From JANQPD01 sp963715655 (lineage in GTDB: Bacteria > Bacteroidota > Bacteroidia > Flavobacteriales > Schleiferiaceae), in NCBI GenBank assembly GCA_963715655.1, contig OY970262.1, positions 1,116,001-1,180,000 of the forward strand: a DNA stretch of 64,000 nt. The letters run 5' to 3'. The notes beneath the pieces are model-generated. The model made no database searches. It worked only from the letters and a program-made list of their open reading frames with translations, and was not told the DNA's origin. Made by a program: the position numbers and the translations under genes. Positions 55,263 through 64,000 of this stretch are shown piece after piece; the first letter of the stretch is position 1, and each line of letters starts with the position of its first letter.

Positions 55263-56216
55263 ATGAAAGTAATACAACATATAAAAAAGGCAAAACAAAC
55301 TATTTTTAGCTTTGAAATTTTACCGCCTTTAAAGGGACAAAATATATCGGCTATCTACAATAGCATAGATCCATTGATGGAGTTTAATCCACCTTTTGTT
55401 AATGTCACCTATCATAGAGAGGAAACTGTGTATAAACGTTTGCCAAGTGGATTACTTGAGCAAAAAACAATTAAAAAGCGCCCGGGTACGGTGGGTATTT
55501 GTGCAGCCATTCAAAATAAATACAAGATTGATGCGGTACCCCATATTTTATGCGGTGGTTTTAGTAAAGAAGATACCGAAAATGCTTTAATTGATCTCGA
55601 TTTTTTGGGTATAGAAAATGTACTTGCACTACGGGGCGACAGTATGAAAGGAGAAACTTATTTTGTACCTGAAAAAGACGGCCATTCCTACGCGCGTGAT
55701 TTAGTACATCAAGTGCGAAGCATGAATGAAGGAAAATACCTTGATGAAGAATTGCAAAATACTACTCCCACAAACTTTTGTATTGGTGTGGCCGGTTACC
55801 CAGAGAAACACTTTGAAGCACCGAGTATCAATAATGATATTGAAAAGCTGAAAGAGAAAGTAGATGCTGGTGCGGAATATATTACCACTCAGCTTTTTTA
55901 TGACAATGCTAAGTATTTTGAATTTATAGAAAAAGTTAGAAAAGCGGGAATAACTGTTCCGGTAATTCCAGGTTTAAAACCTATATCTACCAAAAAACAC
56001 TTAAGCGTACTGCCACATTTTTTCAAAGTGGATTTACCTGATGAGTTGGTAAAATCGGTAATAGATTGTAAGGATAACGCAGCAGTGAGACAGGTGGGAG
56101 TAGAGTGGGCTATTACACAGAGCAAAGAGTTAAAAGCTGCTGGAGTTCCGGCTATACACTATTATAGTATGGGTAAGGTAGATAATATTAAAGCTATAGC
56201 CAGCGCGGTGTTTTAA
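55263..56216 (+). CDS. metF: Methylenetetrahydrofolate reductase
   Basis: The 317-residue flavin enzyme of the MTHFR fold has FSFEILPPLKG near the N-terminus with the catalytic-region glutamate. It also has FVNVTYHREE, LALRGDSMKGE for FAD binding, YPEKHFEAPSINNDIEKLK, and GAEYITTQLFYDN. It reduces methylene-THF to the methyl-THF used by MetH, completing the methyl cycle encoded in this cluster. It is the last plus-strand gene before a terminator. Confidence 0.95.
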   Translation: MKVIQHIKKAKQTIFSFEILPPLKGQNISAIYNSIDPLMEFNPPFVNVTYHREETVYKRLPSGLLEQKTIKKRPGTVGICAAIQNKYKIDAVPHILCGGFSKEDTENALIDLDFLGIENVLALRGDSMKGETYFVPEKDGHSYARDLVHQVRSMNEGKYLDEELQNTTPTNFCIGVAGYPEKHFEAPSINNDIEKLKEKVDAGAEYITTQLFYDNAKYFEFIEKVRKAGITVPVIPGLKPISTKKHLSVLPHFFKVDLPDELVKSVIDCKDNAAVRQVGVEWAITQSKELKAAGVPAIHYYSMGKVDNIKAIASAVF

Positions 56217-56221
56217 ATAAA

Positions 56222-56262
56222 AAAAGCGGGCTTTGAAGTATTCAAAGCCCGCTTATCAACCA
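56222..56262 (-). terminator. Intrinsic terminator between convergent metF and LruC genes
   Basis: The 13-bp stem AGCGGGCTTTGAA with TTCAAAGCCCGCT has its T run on the minus strand, so it mainly serves the LruC gene. The hairpin may also stop metF transcripts. Confidence 0.88.
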
Positions 56263-56276
56263 TCCAACCAATCTAC

Positions 56277-57983
56277 TTATAGTAAGCCAAACGTTATGTT
56301 GCTTACAAAACTATCTAACCATCCTAATTCTAAAGTACCGTTGCTTTCTGCCCAAGCCTGAAACTTTGGATAAGCCTGTGTAATATCCACTTTTTCATTT
56401 GGGTTTTTAAATTTACCATCAGCGGTAATTAATTCTAATGCCCAAGGTAATCCCGTGGCTGTTTTATACGTTCCATTTACATCAGCACCCGTGTTATACA
56501 AAGCAGCATCTGCGGCAGCAGTTCCAGCAAAACCAGGTACGTGTACTTCTAAACCTCTTTGTAGAGTGCGAAAGATATACGTATCAGGAATTAAATTTCT
56601 ATTGCCTGCATTGCTATTAAAAGTAACTGTGTAAGTAAAGGTATCAGGCGCTTTACTAGGACCAACATTATTGTTTTGGTAATAAGAGCTTTGTGCTTGA
56701 TATACATCGTTAAAAATAATAATACCGTTGGTTACACTTGGGTCTAAAGTAGCATCACCACTCACCGAAGCAATTATATTCTGTGCAATAGGCTGTTTAT
56801 TAGCATCTAAGAAAACAACACCTAAACCATTTTGAAAACCACTACCAACCGCATCTAAACTAGCGGTAAGTGTAACTTCTACTAAATCTAAGGCGCCATT
56901 TTTTACAAACTGGCCTTGGTTGCTAATCACCATGTCATTAAAATCATAATCACCGGTAAAAGGCCATAAATCTTCAAAAGCTAATGTTTGAAAACCTGAA
57001 GTTGGAAATGGATTATTGTATGCACGCGTTACATCATTAGGGTAAGCATCTAAATTATCGGCCACACCATCGTTATCAGCATCCGGAATTGCGGGTGCTA
57101 CATCAAAAGTAATGTTGTCAATCCATTCATCTTTATCACCATGCGCATAAACAATTACATAGGTAGCATTTGCTGGAATTGTACCATTGCTATTAATATT
57201 ATTTTGATTGTTTGGAGCATAGCCTATCTGACTTATATAACTATAGTCAGCTCGGTAAAAATAAAGGTATGTACAAAACCCCCCGCTAGTATTAGCGGTA
57301 TGGGTAAATAAATCACCACCAGTAACAGGAAAAAATTGATAGGTATATCCATGGTTGTTATGTTTAGATTGAAAGCGCTTACTTCCTCCAATATTACTTA
57401 AAACATAATGGTTGCTGTTATTAAGATCTTTAACAATCCACTTATCCGTTATCAAAATTCCTTGGTTACGTTCTTGTATATTATTGTTATTTTCAAAACC
57501 ACCATTTGTTACTAAGTTAGCCATGGTTCCGAAAGTTCCTTTTTTATTGGAGCTGTTAGTCGCATTCGCTAGAATAGTAGCGTAATCTGCATTAAATAAA
57601 TTTGGAACGTTAATATCAATAGAAGTTTTATTTCCTATTGCAATTTTTTGTTCTGTGTTAGGATAATACACATATAACTCAACATTTTGAGCGGGCATCA
57701 TATAATAAAAAGATGCGGCATTATTTTTAATGATTTGTTGCGCTATAACGGCACCACTATTATCCACAATTTGAATTTCCTCTCCGTCAAAAACAAAGTT
57801 GCTCGTATCAGCAGAAAAGTTAACATCTAATTTACCCTTTATACTAGTACTCCAATTAAAGTCTTGACTTACGTTTAACTCAGTCATATCCTTTACAGGC
57901 GTATTTACAGAGTTCGGTTCTTCGTCTTTATTACAGGCCACAATACTTAGGGCTGCTGCAATTATTAAAATATTCTTTTTCAT
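56277..57983 (-). CDS. LruC domain-containing lipoprotein
   Basis: About 569 residues from the ATG at 57983 (MKKNILIIAAALSIVACNKDEE); one ATG codon earlier is also possible. It has a lipobox (SIVAC). A carbohydrate-binding-like beta region occupies residues 150-300. A thrombospondin-type-3-like calcium motif (DADNDGVADNLDAYPND) leads into the LruC domain (LAFEDLWPFTGDYDFNDMVI) and its C-terminal end. LruC was named in leptospires, and related domains are common in Bacteroidota surface proteins. It is probably surface exposed. A longer ORF start upstream would bury the lipoprotein signal. Confidence 0.87.
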   Translation of the reverse strand: MKKNILIIAAALSIVACNKDEEPNSVNTPVKDMTELNVSQDFNWSTSIKGKLDVNFSADTSNFVFDGEEIQIVDNSGAVIAQQIIKNNAASFYYMMPAQNVELYVYYPNTEQKIAIGNKTSIDINVPNLFNADYATILANATNSSNKKGTFGTMANLVTNGGFENNNNIQERNQGILITDKWIVKDLNNSNHYVLSNIGGSKRFQSKHNNHGYTYQFFPVTGGDLFTHTANTSGGFCTYLYFYRADYSYISQIGYAPNNQNNINSNGTIPANATYVIVYAHGDKDEWIDNITFDVAPAIPDADNDGVADNLDAYPNDVTRAYNNPFPTSGFQTLAFEDLWPFTGDYDFNDMVISNQGQFVKNGALDLVEVTLTASLDAVGSGFQNGLGVVFLDANKQPIAQNIIASVSGDATLDPSVTNGIIIFNDVYQAQSSYYQNNNVGPSKAPDTFTYTVTFNSNAGNRNLIPDTYIFRTLQRGLEVHVPGFAGTAAADAALYNTGADVNGTYKTATGLPWALELITADGKFKNPNEKVDITQAYPKFQAWAESNGTLELGWLDSFVSNITFGLL

Positions 57984-58268
57984 CATTGTTATAATATTAT
58001 AATACATATACGAATAATTATGCCGTTGCAGATGTAATTTGTAAGATGCTGATTTTAATTGATATAGTATTGTGTGAAAGCTTTTATCCTTCCCATAAAT
58101 GGAAATTATTCCCATTTAATGGGCGTAAAGGTAGCTGTTCCTTTTAACACCCTCTACTTTATCAACACCTAAATAGATCAATTTGTGAAGATTTAAATCG
58201 CGATTCAATAAAAAGTGTTTACTAAAAAAATACCTTAGTAACGTATTTATTAATACCAAAACTTTTCT

Positions 58269-59621
58269 ATGGCTAAAAAAGCGAGCACAACCGCATCTAA
58301 AATTTTCGTTTTAGATACTTCTGTAATTCTTTATGATCATAATTCCATAACCAATTTTCAGGAGCATGATGTGGCCATACCTATAACCGTACTGGAGGAG
58401 TTAGATGAATTTAAAAAAGGTAGCGACACTAAAAATTTTGAAGCCCGTCAGTTTATACGGTTTTTAGACAAGAAAGCAGGGGATAGCAGTTTACAGGAAT
58501 GGATTTCCTTAAATGGAGGCTCTAAGGGTAAGTTTAAGGTAATAATGAGTACCACCTCTATAACTGATGCCAACGAGGCTTTTGGTCTTACCAAAAATGA
58601 TCACAAAATTATAAACGCTGCTATAACTTTAGTGGAGCAAGAACCTGATAAAAAAGTAATCTTGGTAACTAAAGATATTAATCTTCGGCTTAAAGCCAAA
58701 GCCTTAGGATTATCTGCCGAAGATTATGAAACAGGTAAGGTAAAAGATGTGGAAGGGCTATATACCGGAAAGTCGGAGGTAGATATTTTGCCACAAGAGG
58801 TAATAGATACGCTGTATAAAAAGAAACACATTACCCTTGAAAATTTAGAAACAATAGATACCAAATTTAAACCGCAGCCAAATCATTTTTATATTCTTAA
58901 AGGTACTAAAAGCAGCACCCTTGCGTGGTATAATGCGCATAAGGAATCGTTAGAACAACTTGAAAAGAAAAGTTATTATGGTATTAAACCGCGTAATGCA
59001 GAACAAACATTTGCTCTACAAGCTATTACCGATCCTGATGTTAAACTAGTAACGTTAAGTGGAGTAGCCGGCACAGGTAAAACGCTTTTAGCCTTGGCAG
59101 GATCATTAGAACAACGCAGAGAGTATAAGCAGATTTATTTGGCGCGTCCTATTGTGCCCTTAAGTAATAAAGATATTGGCTTCCTTCCGGGAGATATGAA
59201 GGCGAAAATTAATCCCTATATGCAGCCGCTTTGGGACAATTTAAAATTTATAAAAAATCAGTTTAGCGAAAAAGATAAAGAGTACAAGCAAATTGAAGAC
59301 ATGGTAAATCAAGAAAAATTATTGGTTACACCATTGGCCTACATCCGAGGCAGAAGTTTATCTAACGTAATTTTTATTGTAGATGAAGCACAAAACTTAA
59401 CACCGCATGAGGTGAAAACTATTATAACGCGAGCCGGAGAAAACGCTAAATTTATTTTTACGGGAGATGTGCGACAAATAGATACACCTTATTTAGATGA
59501 ATCTTCTAATGGGCTAAGTTATTTAATTGATAAAGTGCGTGGAAACCCTATGTTTGCCCATGTAACCTTAGAAAAAGGTGAACGCTCTGCACTAGCCAAT
59601 TTAGCGAATGAGCTTTTATAA
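58269..59621 (+). CDS. PhoH family protein with N-terminal PIN domain
   Basis: The 450-residue protein has a PIN domain in residues 1-150 (IFVLDTSVILYDHNSI, VTKDINLRLKAKALG) with acidic residues for RNA cleavage. It then has a PhoH ATPase domain with GVAGTGKTLLALAG (Walker A), VIFIVDEAQNLTP (Walker B) and FTGDVRQIDTPYLD. This PIN-PhoH (PhoH2-like) order is known for RNA helicase/RNase activity. The next gene starts inside its last 14 bp. Confidence 0.94.
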   Translation: MAKKASTTASKIFVLDTSVILYDHNSITNFQEHDVAIPITVLEELDEFKKGSDTKNFEARQFIRFLDKKAGDSSLQEWISLNGGSKGKFKVIMSTTSITDANEAFGLTKNDHKIINAAITLVEQEPDKKVILVTKDINLRLKAKALGLSAEDYETGKVKDVEGLYTGKSEVDILPQEVIDTLYKKKHITLENLETIDTKFKPQPNHFYILKGTKSSTLAWYNAHKESLEQLEKKSYYGIKPRNAEQTFALQAITDPDVKLVTLSGVAGTGKTLLALAGSLEQRREYKQIYLARPIVPLSNKDIGFLPGDMKAKINPYMQPLWDNLKFIKNQFSEKDKEYKQIEDMVNQEKLLVTPLAYIRGRSLSNVIFIVDEAQNLTPHEVKTIITRAGENAKFIFTGDVRQIDTPYLDESSNGLSYLIDKVRGNPMFAHVTLEKGERSALANLANELL

Positions 59622-61095
59622 AAAAGTAAAAAAACATCCATTTTTTGCGGTTCTGCTAATATTTTTAGCGGCTTTTTCAACACGTTTACCTCGTTTACTT
59701 TCTCCTCATTTGTTTTTAAATGGTGATGAAGCCATTGTGGGTATTATGGCGCAAAACCTGCTTACTGAAGGGCAATTCCCCTTATTTTTTCTGGGTCAGA
59801 ATTACGGATTAAGCACGTTGGAGGCGTTACTAATCGCGCCTTTTTTACATTTTTTAGGCGCCTGTGATGTCGCTGTAAAAATTCCCATGCTGTTACTTTT
59901 TGCAACCGGTTGCTGCCTCATGTATTTTTTTGTAAAACGATTGTTCTCCGTAAAAGTAGCCATACTAGCAATTGTCTTATTCTTAATACTACCAAGCTGG
60001 CTGCTTTGGAGCATGCAGGCTAGGGGAGGGTATTTAACCGCTTTTGTAGTGTACAATGCATTGCTTTTAAGTTGGACTTTTAAACAGCACAAAATAGCTT
60101 TTATAGTGCTAAATGTGGTTTTACTGCTACTTATTTACTTAAGTCAGCCTTTGTGGTTAGTTGCCATTATTCCGTTTGTAGGCATGTTAGCATTAGAACG
60201 AAAAAAGTGGCTATTGGTAGCTTTTGTAATTTTTCTGCTTTTAGGGGTGTGCATTCCATTATTACTTCCGCAAGCTTTTTGGGTAAGCCCCAGCGTAAAT
60301 TTAATTGAAGCATTTCAGGTTATTCCAAATACTATTAGCCTTATGCCTATTGCTTTTAATGGTCAATATTGGTTAGGTACGGTAAATAATCCTCAGTTGT
60401 ATGTTAAAGTGCTAAGCATTAGCGGATTTGCGCTCTTAATAGGCTTAGCAATTATGGGGAGTTATCATCAAGCAAAATCAAAATACCCTAGCCTTTGGTT
60501 GCTTTCTTTTTTACTGCTAATTTTTGCGCAAGTAGTAGTTTTAGGTGCAGGTGGTGCACGCTATTTCTTACCGGTATTTCAGGTTTTAGTTATTTACGCG
60601 GTAGCTACATTTAACTTAAGTAAAACTAAATACTTTTTGCTGCCACTTGCTTTAATTAGCTTATTAACAAGCGTTAGCACAAGCAAGTATGTAACATTTG
60701 GACTTACTACGCATCCATTAGGTTTTGAGAAAAACGCAAAAAATTTAATTACAGCGCTGCATGCAAAAGGAATTGTTGCTGTGTATTCATTAGACGCTCT
60801 GTTGCAATGGCAAATTATGTTTTATAGCAATCAAACTATTAAGGCGCGATGGCATAATAATACAGATAGGGTGCAGAATATACCTGTTTTTGTAGATTCT
60901 ACTTATTGGAATACGCCAGATAAAACCGCTTTTGTAGGCTATTTACCACCATTTGGATTATATGAAAAGTATAAAGAAGAATTGCCTCAACAGCTCAGTC
61001 AAGTAGATGCACTATTTTTCATCTATCAAAATCCATTATTGGAAGTGTTGGATTATTGGAATATGAGGCTCAATAGTCGTCCGAGTACACAATAA
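59608..61095 (+). CDS. Multipass membrane glycosyltransferase (GT39/ArnT-like)
   Basis: The 495-residue protein starts ATG at 59608, overlapping the phoH stop by 14 bp, and should be cotranslated. The first loop LNGDEAIVGIMAQNLL has the acidic pair of GT-C transferases. About ten membrane helices follow, then a soluble C-terminal domain. It would transfer a sugar from a polyprenyl donor in the periplasm; no acceptor is known. Its end overlaps the convergent small membrane protein gene by 26 bp. Confidence 0.78.
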   Translation: MSFYKKVKKHPFFAVLLIFLAAFSTRLPRLLSPHLFLNGDEAIVGIMAQNLLTEGQFPLFFLGQNYGLSTLEALLIAPFLHFLGACDVAVKIPMLLLFATGCCLMYFFVKRLFSVKVAILAIVLFLILPSWLLWSMQARGGYLTAFVVYNALLLSWTFKQHKIAFIVLNVVLLLLIYLSQPLWLVAIIPFVGMLALERKKWLLVAFVIFLLLGVCIPLLLPQAFWVSPSVNLIEAFQVIPNTISLMPIAFNGQYWLGTVNNPQLYVKVLSISGFALLIGLAIMGSYHQAKSKYPSLWLLSFLLLIFAQVVVLGAGGARYFLPVFQVLVIYAVATFNLSKTKYFLLPLALISLLTSVSTSKYVTFGLTTHPLGFEKNAKNLITALHAKGIVAVYSLDALLQWQIMFYSNQTIKARWHNNTDRVQNIPVFVDSTYWNTPDKTAFVGYLPPFGLYEKYKEELPQQLSQVDALFFIYQNPLLEVLDYWNMRLNSRPSTQ

Positions 61096-61426
61096 AAGTC
61101 CAAACACCAAACACAATTTCAATAGAGGAATAAAGCAATAAACCCGGATTGGCAAAGTCATTTAAAACAATGGCAATAAAAAAAGCGGGTTGAAACATAC
61201 GGATGTTTTTAATCCAATGGAAGAATGGTCCCCATTCGCTTTTGGCTGCTTTATAACATATATACCCTTCAAAAACCATAAAGTAACCAAGGGTACGTAG
61301 CCAAAAATCAAAAACGGTATTGTTCCAAAAAAATAGCATAACACGCGAAGGCACCAACATAAGTGTTAAACCACAAAGTAGCAAACACACTCCTGACCAA
61401 TATACGCTTTTAGCGGTTTTATTCAT
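61070..61426 (-). CDS. Small four-helix membrane protein
   Basis: The 118-residue protein has four hydrophobic segments, including SVYWSGVCLLLCGLTLMLV and MFQPAFFIAIVLNDFANPGL. I do not recognise a family. It follows the alpha/beta hydrolase by 3 bp and is probably cotranscribed with it. Its 3' end overlaps the convergent glycosyltransferase gene by 26 bp. Confidence 0.72.
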   Translation of the reverse strand: MNKTAKSVYWSGVCLLLCGLTLMLVPSRVMLFFWNNTVFDFWLRTLGYFMVFEGYICYKAAKSEWGPFFHWIKNIRMFQPAFFIAIVLNDFANPGLLLYSSIEIVFGVWTFIVYSDDY

Positions 61427-61429
61427 CTT

Positions 61430-62383
61430 TTAATTGGCTTGTAACCAGCTCACTAAATCATGCACCAATTGGTTAGATAATCCAATGGAAGCATCACCAT
61501 AAGAAGCTTTGTTCTCTACATCGTTTTCCACTGTTTTTAATACATGATTTACTTTAGGATAAGATTTTAACGTACTGTTCTTCGCGAAATGATCTAGCGC
61601 TTCTCCAGCGGCTGCCGGCACTTGCACATCTGCCTCTCCAACAATTATTAATACCGGAATATCCAGTTTTGCAATTTCTTGAGTGGGCGTATAGGCAAAC
61701 CAACTAATTAAATAGGGCTGTACAGATGGCCTAAAGAGCGAAGCTAAAAGTGGATTATATTGCTTCACCAAATCACCATTTTTTAAACTATCAATATTAG
61801 CCATGCACTCTTGCTTCATTTCCGTAGTAAGCCCGGGGCTTTCACTCAATTGCGATTTTAAAACATCAGCTGCATTTCTGGCGGGTCCCGCAAGGGAAAT
61901 ATAGCCGGCAAGGTTTAGGTTTTGCGCAGCAAGCATTCCTACCAATGCACCTTCGGAATGGCCGGCTACATAAATTTGCTTGTATTTGTTTTTATGAGCA
62001 TCAAACAACGCTTGCACTACCTCCACATTTTTGGTAAACAGCAAACTTGCTTCACCACCTTTTAGGGTGCTTTTACCAATGCCAGGTTTATCATAGCGAA
62101 TGCTGGCAAAACCATATTTACTCAAACTGTCAGCCAGCATTTTAAAAGTGTTGCCTTTGCCAGACATCATTAAGCTATTACCGTCTCTATCGGTTGGCCC
62201 GGAGCCCGGTATAAAAATAACCAGTTTCTCAATTTTTTCATTGCTGATGTTAAAGGCTTGCGTATAGTAAACGCTATCTACACCTACTAAAACTACATCA
62301 TTAACGTGGGTGTACATACCTTTTTGCGCAAAAGCATACGTGCTTACCAAAAGCGCACATAAAACTGTAAGGTTATTTTTCAT
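61430..62383 (-). CDS. Secreted alpha/beta hydrolase
   Basis: The 317-residue protein has a signal peptide (residues 1-19, ending YAFAQ). LVIFIPGSGPTDRDG forms the oxyanion region, YVAGHSEGALVGML the nucleophile elbow with the serine, and an aspartate (IIVGEADVQVPA) and histidine (YPKVNHVLKT) complete the triad. It is likely a periplasmic esterase or peptidase-like hydrolase. It is followed closely by a small membrane protein gene. Confidence 0.9.
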   Translation of the reverse strand: MKNNLTVLCALLVSTYAFAQKGMYTHVNDVVLVGVDSVYYTQAFNISNEKIEKLVIFIPGSGPTDRDGNSLMMSGKGNTFKMLADSLSKYGFASIRYDKPGIGKSTLKGGEASLLFTKNVEVVQALFDAHKNKYKQIYVAGHSEGALVGMLAAQNLNLAGYISLAGPARNAADVLKSQLSESPGLTTEMKQECMANIDSLKNGDLVKQYNPLLASLFRPSVQPYLISWFAYTPTQEIAKLDIPVLIIVGEADVQVPAAAGEALDHFAKNSTLKSYPKVNHVLKTVENDVENKASYGDASIGLSNQLVHDLVSWLQAN

Positions 62384-62397
62384 ACTGCATAGGTACT

Positions 62398-62431
62398 AAA
62401 AATCCCGGCCTCAAATTGAAACCGGGATTTA
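62398..62431 (-). terminator. Intrinsic terminator downstream of pckA
   Basis: The stem AAATCCCGG with CCGGGATTT is followed on the minus strand by TTTAG. It lies between pckA and the hydrolase gene. Confidence 0.82.
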
Positions 62432-62457
62432 ATTCGTACTGAATATTCGTTAAACGG

Positions 62458-64000
62458 TTAAACCTTGGCCGTTGCTTTTGGTGCTCCGGCTAAAATTTCA
62501 TCGCTTGCATTTTCTGCAAATTTCTCAAAGTTGTCGTTAAACTTGTTGGCTAGCGTATTGGCCGTTATATCATAAGCTTCTTTATCACTCCAAGTATTAC
62601 GTGGGCTTAGTACTTCCGTAGGCACATTGGGGCAAGATTCCGGCATCATCAAACCAAATACCTCGTGCTCTGTGAAATTCACATTTTTTAATTCTCCGTT
62701 AATAGCTGCTGTAATCATAGCACGGGTGTATTTCAGCTTCATTCTGCTGCCTACACCATAAACGCCACCACTCCAGCCTGTATTTACTAACCAAACATTT
62801 ACACCTGCTTTTTGCATTTTAGAGCTAAGCATATCAGCATAAACAGTTGGGTGCAATGGCATAAAAGGCGCTCCAAAACAAGCGGAAAAAGCAACTTTAG
62901 GTTCTGTAATACCTGCTTCTGTTCCGGCAACTTTTGCAGTATAGCCACTTATAAAATGATAAGCTGCTTGACCCGGTGTAAGTTTAGATATTGGAGGCAA
63001 AACTCCATAAGCATCGCAGGTTAAAAAGAAAATATTCTTTGGATTTTTTCCTAAAGAGGGTACTTGAATGTTATTGATATGCTCAATAGGATAACTTACA
63101 CGCGTGTTTTCAGTTTTAGCACCACTTTCATAGTCCACCTCCTTGGTTCCTTCTTTAAAGGTGATGTTCTCCAATAAAGCACCTTTTTTTATAGCTTTAA
63201 AAATATCCGGTTCTTTTTCTTCGCTCAAGTCGATAACTTTAGCGTAGCAACCACCTTCAAAATTAAAAATTACATCGTCTGCAGTCCAGCCATGCTCATC
63301 ATCTCCAATTAATTTACGGTCAGGGTCTGCGCTAAGCGTAGTTTTACCTGTACCAGAAAGGCCAAAGAAAAGAGCGGTATCACCGGCTTCACCAACGTTA
63401 GCGGAGCAGTGCATACTCAAAACATTTTTTTGGTGTGGTAAAATAAAGTTAAGTGCAGAAAAAATACCTTTTTTAATTTCACCGGTGTAGCCTGTACCAC
63501 CTATGATGGCCATTCGTTTGGTAAAATTTAAAATGGCAAAGTTATGTTGACGCGTTCCGTCTTTTTCAGCATCGGCCATAAAACCGGGTGCATTCATTAC
63601 AACCCAGTCCGGCTCAAAATCATTCAGTTCCTCTTCACTAGGGCGTAAAAACATATTTTGAGCAAACATATTGCTCCAAGGAAGTTCATTAATCACTCTA
63701 ATTTTTAGTTTGTGGCGATCATCTGCACAAGCATATACATCACGCACATACACCCGCTTGTTACTCATGTAATCAGCAAGTTTTTTCTGTAAAGCATCAA
63801 ACTTATCAGCCTCAAATTTAATATTGATATCTCCCCACCAAACAGCATCTTTTGTAAGCGAATCTTCTACTATAAAACGATCTTTTGGCGAGCGGCCTGT
63901 AAACTCTCCGGTATCAATAGCAATGGCACCGCTTGCAGAGCGTACCGCCATGTTATTTTCAACACTTATTTGCTCTAAATCGCTGGAGCTAAGATTCCAT
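62458..64000 (-). CDS. pckA: Phosphoenolpyruvate carboxykinase (ATP) (partial)
   Basis: The frame stays open to the right edge, so the N-terminus is off the window. An internal ATG at 63951 is not the real start, because WNLSSSDLEQISVEN continues upstream in frame, as in full-length enzymes of about 530-540 residues. Motifs are DTGEFTGRSPKDRF, IGGTGYTGEIKKG, FGLSGTGKTTLS (P-loop) and IGDDEHGW. It converts oxaloacetate and ATP to PEP for gluconeogenesis. A terminator follows 25 bp after the stop. Confidence 0.96.
   Translation of the reverse strand, partial: WNLSSSDLEQISVENNMAVRSASGAIAIDTGEFTGRSPKDRFIVEDSLTKDAVWWGDINIKFEADKFDALQKKLADYMSNKRVYVRDVYACADDRHKLKIRVINELPWSNMFAQNMFLRPSEEELNDFEPDWVVMNAPGFMADAEKDGTRQHNFAILNFTKRMAIIGGTGYTGEIKKGIFSALNFILPHQKNVLSMHCSANVGEAGDTALFFGLSGTGKTTLSADPDRKLIGDDEHGWTADDVIFNFEGGCYAKVIDLSEEKEPDIFKAIKKGALLENITFKEGTKEVDYESGAKTENTRVSYPIEHINNIQVPSLGKNPKNIFFLTCDAYGVLPPISKLTPGQAAYHFISGYTAKVAGTEAGITEPKVAFSACFGAPFMPLHPTVYADMLSSKMQKAGVNVWLVNTGWSGGVYGVGSRMKLKYTRAMITAAINGELKNVNFTEHEVFGLMMPESCPNVPTEVLSPRNTWSDKEAYDITANTLANKFNDNFEKFAENASDEILAGAPKATAKV

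Overview
The window looks like chromosome from an AT-rich member of the Bacteroidota, most likely a Flavobacteriales relative. The evidence is several type IX secretion (T9SS) cargo proteins with type A or type B C-terminal sorting domains, TonB-dependent receptors with an N-terminal carboxypeptidase-regulatory domain, RNase Y, a methionine synthase split into two genes, and TAnnTTTG-type promoter boxes with few Shine-Dalgarno sequences. I see no phage, no transposase and no CRISPR array. Most genes are housekeeping.

Layout. 1-4.2 kb (minus strand): a partial desuccinylase-family gene, purB, a Fic protein behind palindromic operator-like sites, and a small helical protein. 4.3-11.5 kb: an Omp28-like T9SS protein, rlmI-like methyltransferase, a stand-alone HSDR_N nuclease-like protein, holA and a TonB-dependent receptor. 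11.6-24.9 kb: two glycosyltransferases, a minimal T9SS protein, a histidine kinase/response regulator pair, small conserved proteins, an M14 peptidase, a universal stress protein, a membrane glycosyltransferase, a nucleoside phosphorylase whose 3' end is tandemly triplicated, and two paralogous small membrane proteins. 25-29.2 kb: rny, a 6S-like RNA, zapA and a coiled-coil partner, then an M23 peptidase. 29.3-35.5 kb: a second TonB receptor group, small exported proteins, and a B12-binding radical SAM gene with an apparent frameshift. 35.6-37.3 kb: a tRNA-Arg(ACG) gene followed by an unusual tandem array. 37.3-48.9 kb: clpS, purL, a Nudix protein, T9SS cargo, mnmD, ilvE, a PKD protein and metK. 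49-56.2 kb: a methionine/one-carbon cluster behind a SAM riboswitch. 56.3-64 kb: a LruC lipoprotein, PhoH, a membrane glycosyltransferase, an alpha/beta hydrolase and partial pckA.

The most striking locus is 35637-37283. A tRNA-Arg gene is followed on the minus strand by 13 units of 114 or 118 bp. Twelve of them read as full-length degenerate tRNA-like sequences, each followed by an intrinsic-terminator hairpin. Their T-arm and 3' acceptor half match the tRNA, but the anticodon arm is replaced by a CCCGC/GCGGG hairpin resembling a repeat found elsewhere in the window. One unit has a compensatory base-pair change in the T-stem.

The clearest functional unit is 49.0-56.2 kb: a SAM riboswitch, the homocysteine-binding half of methionine synthase, the folate/B12/reactivation half, two tandem SAM-dependent methyltransferases, and metF, all on one strand, with metK divergent upstream. 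Together they would make methyl-THF, methionine and SAM, and use SAM in two unidentified methylations.
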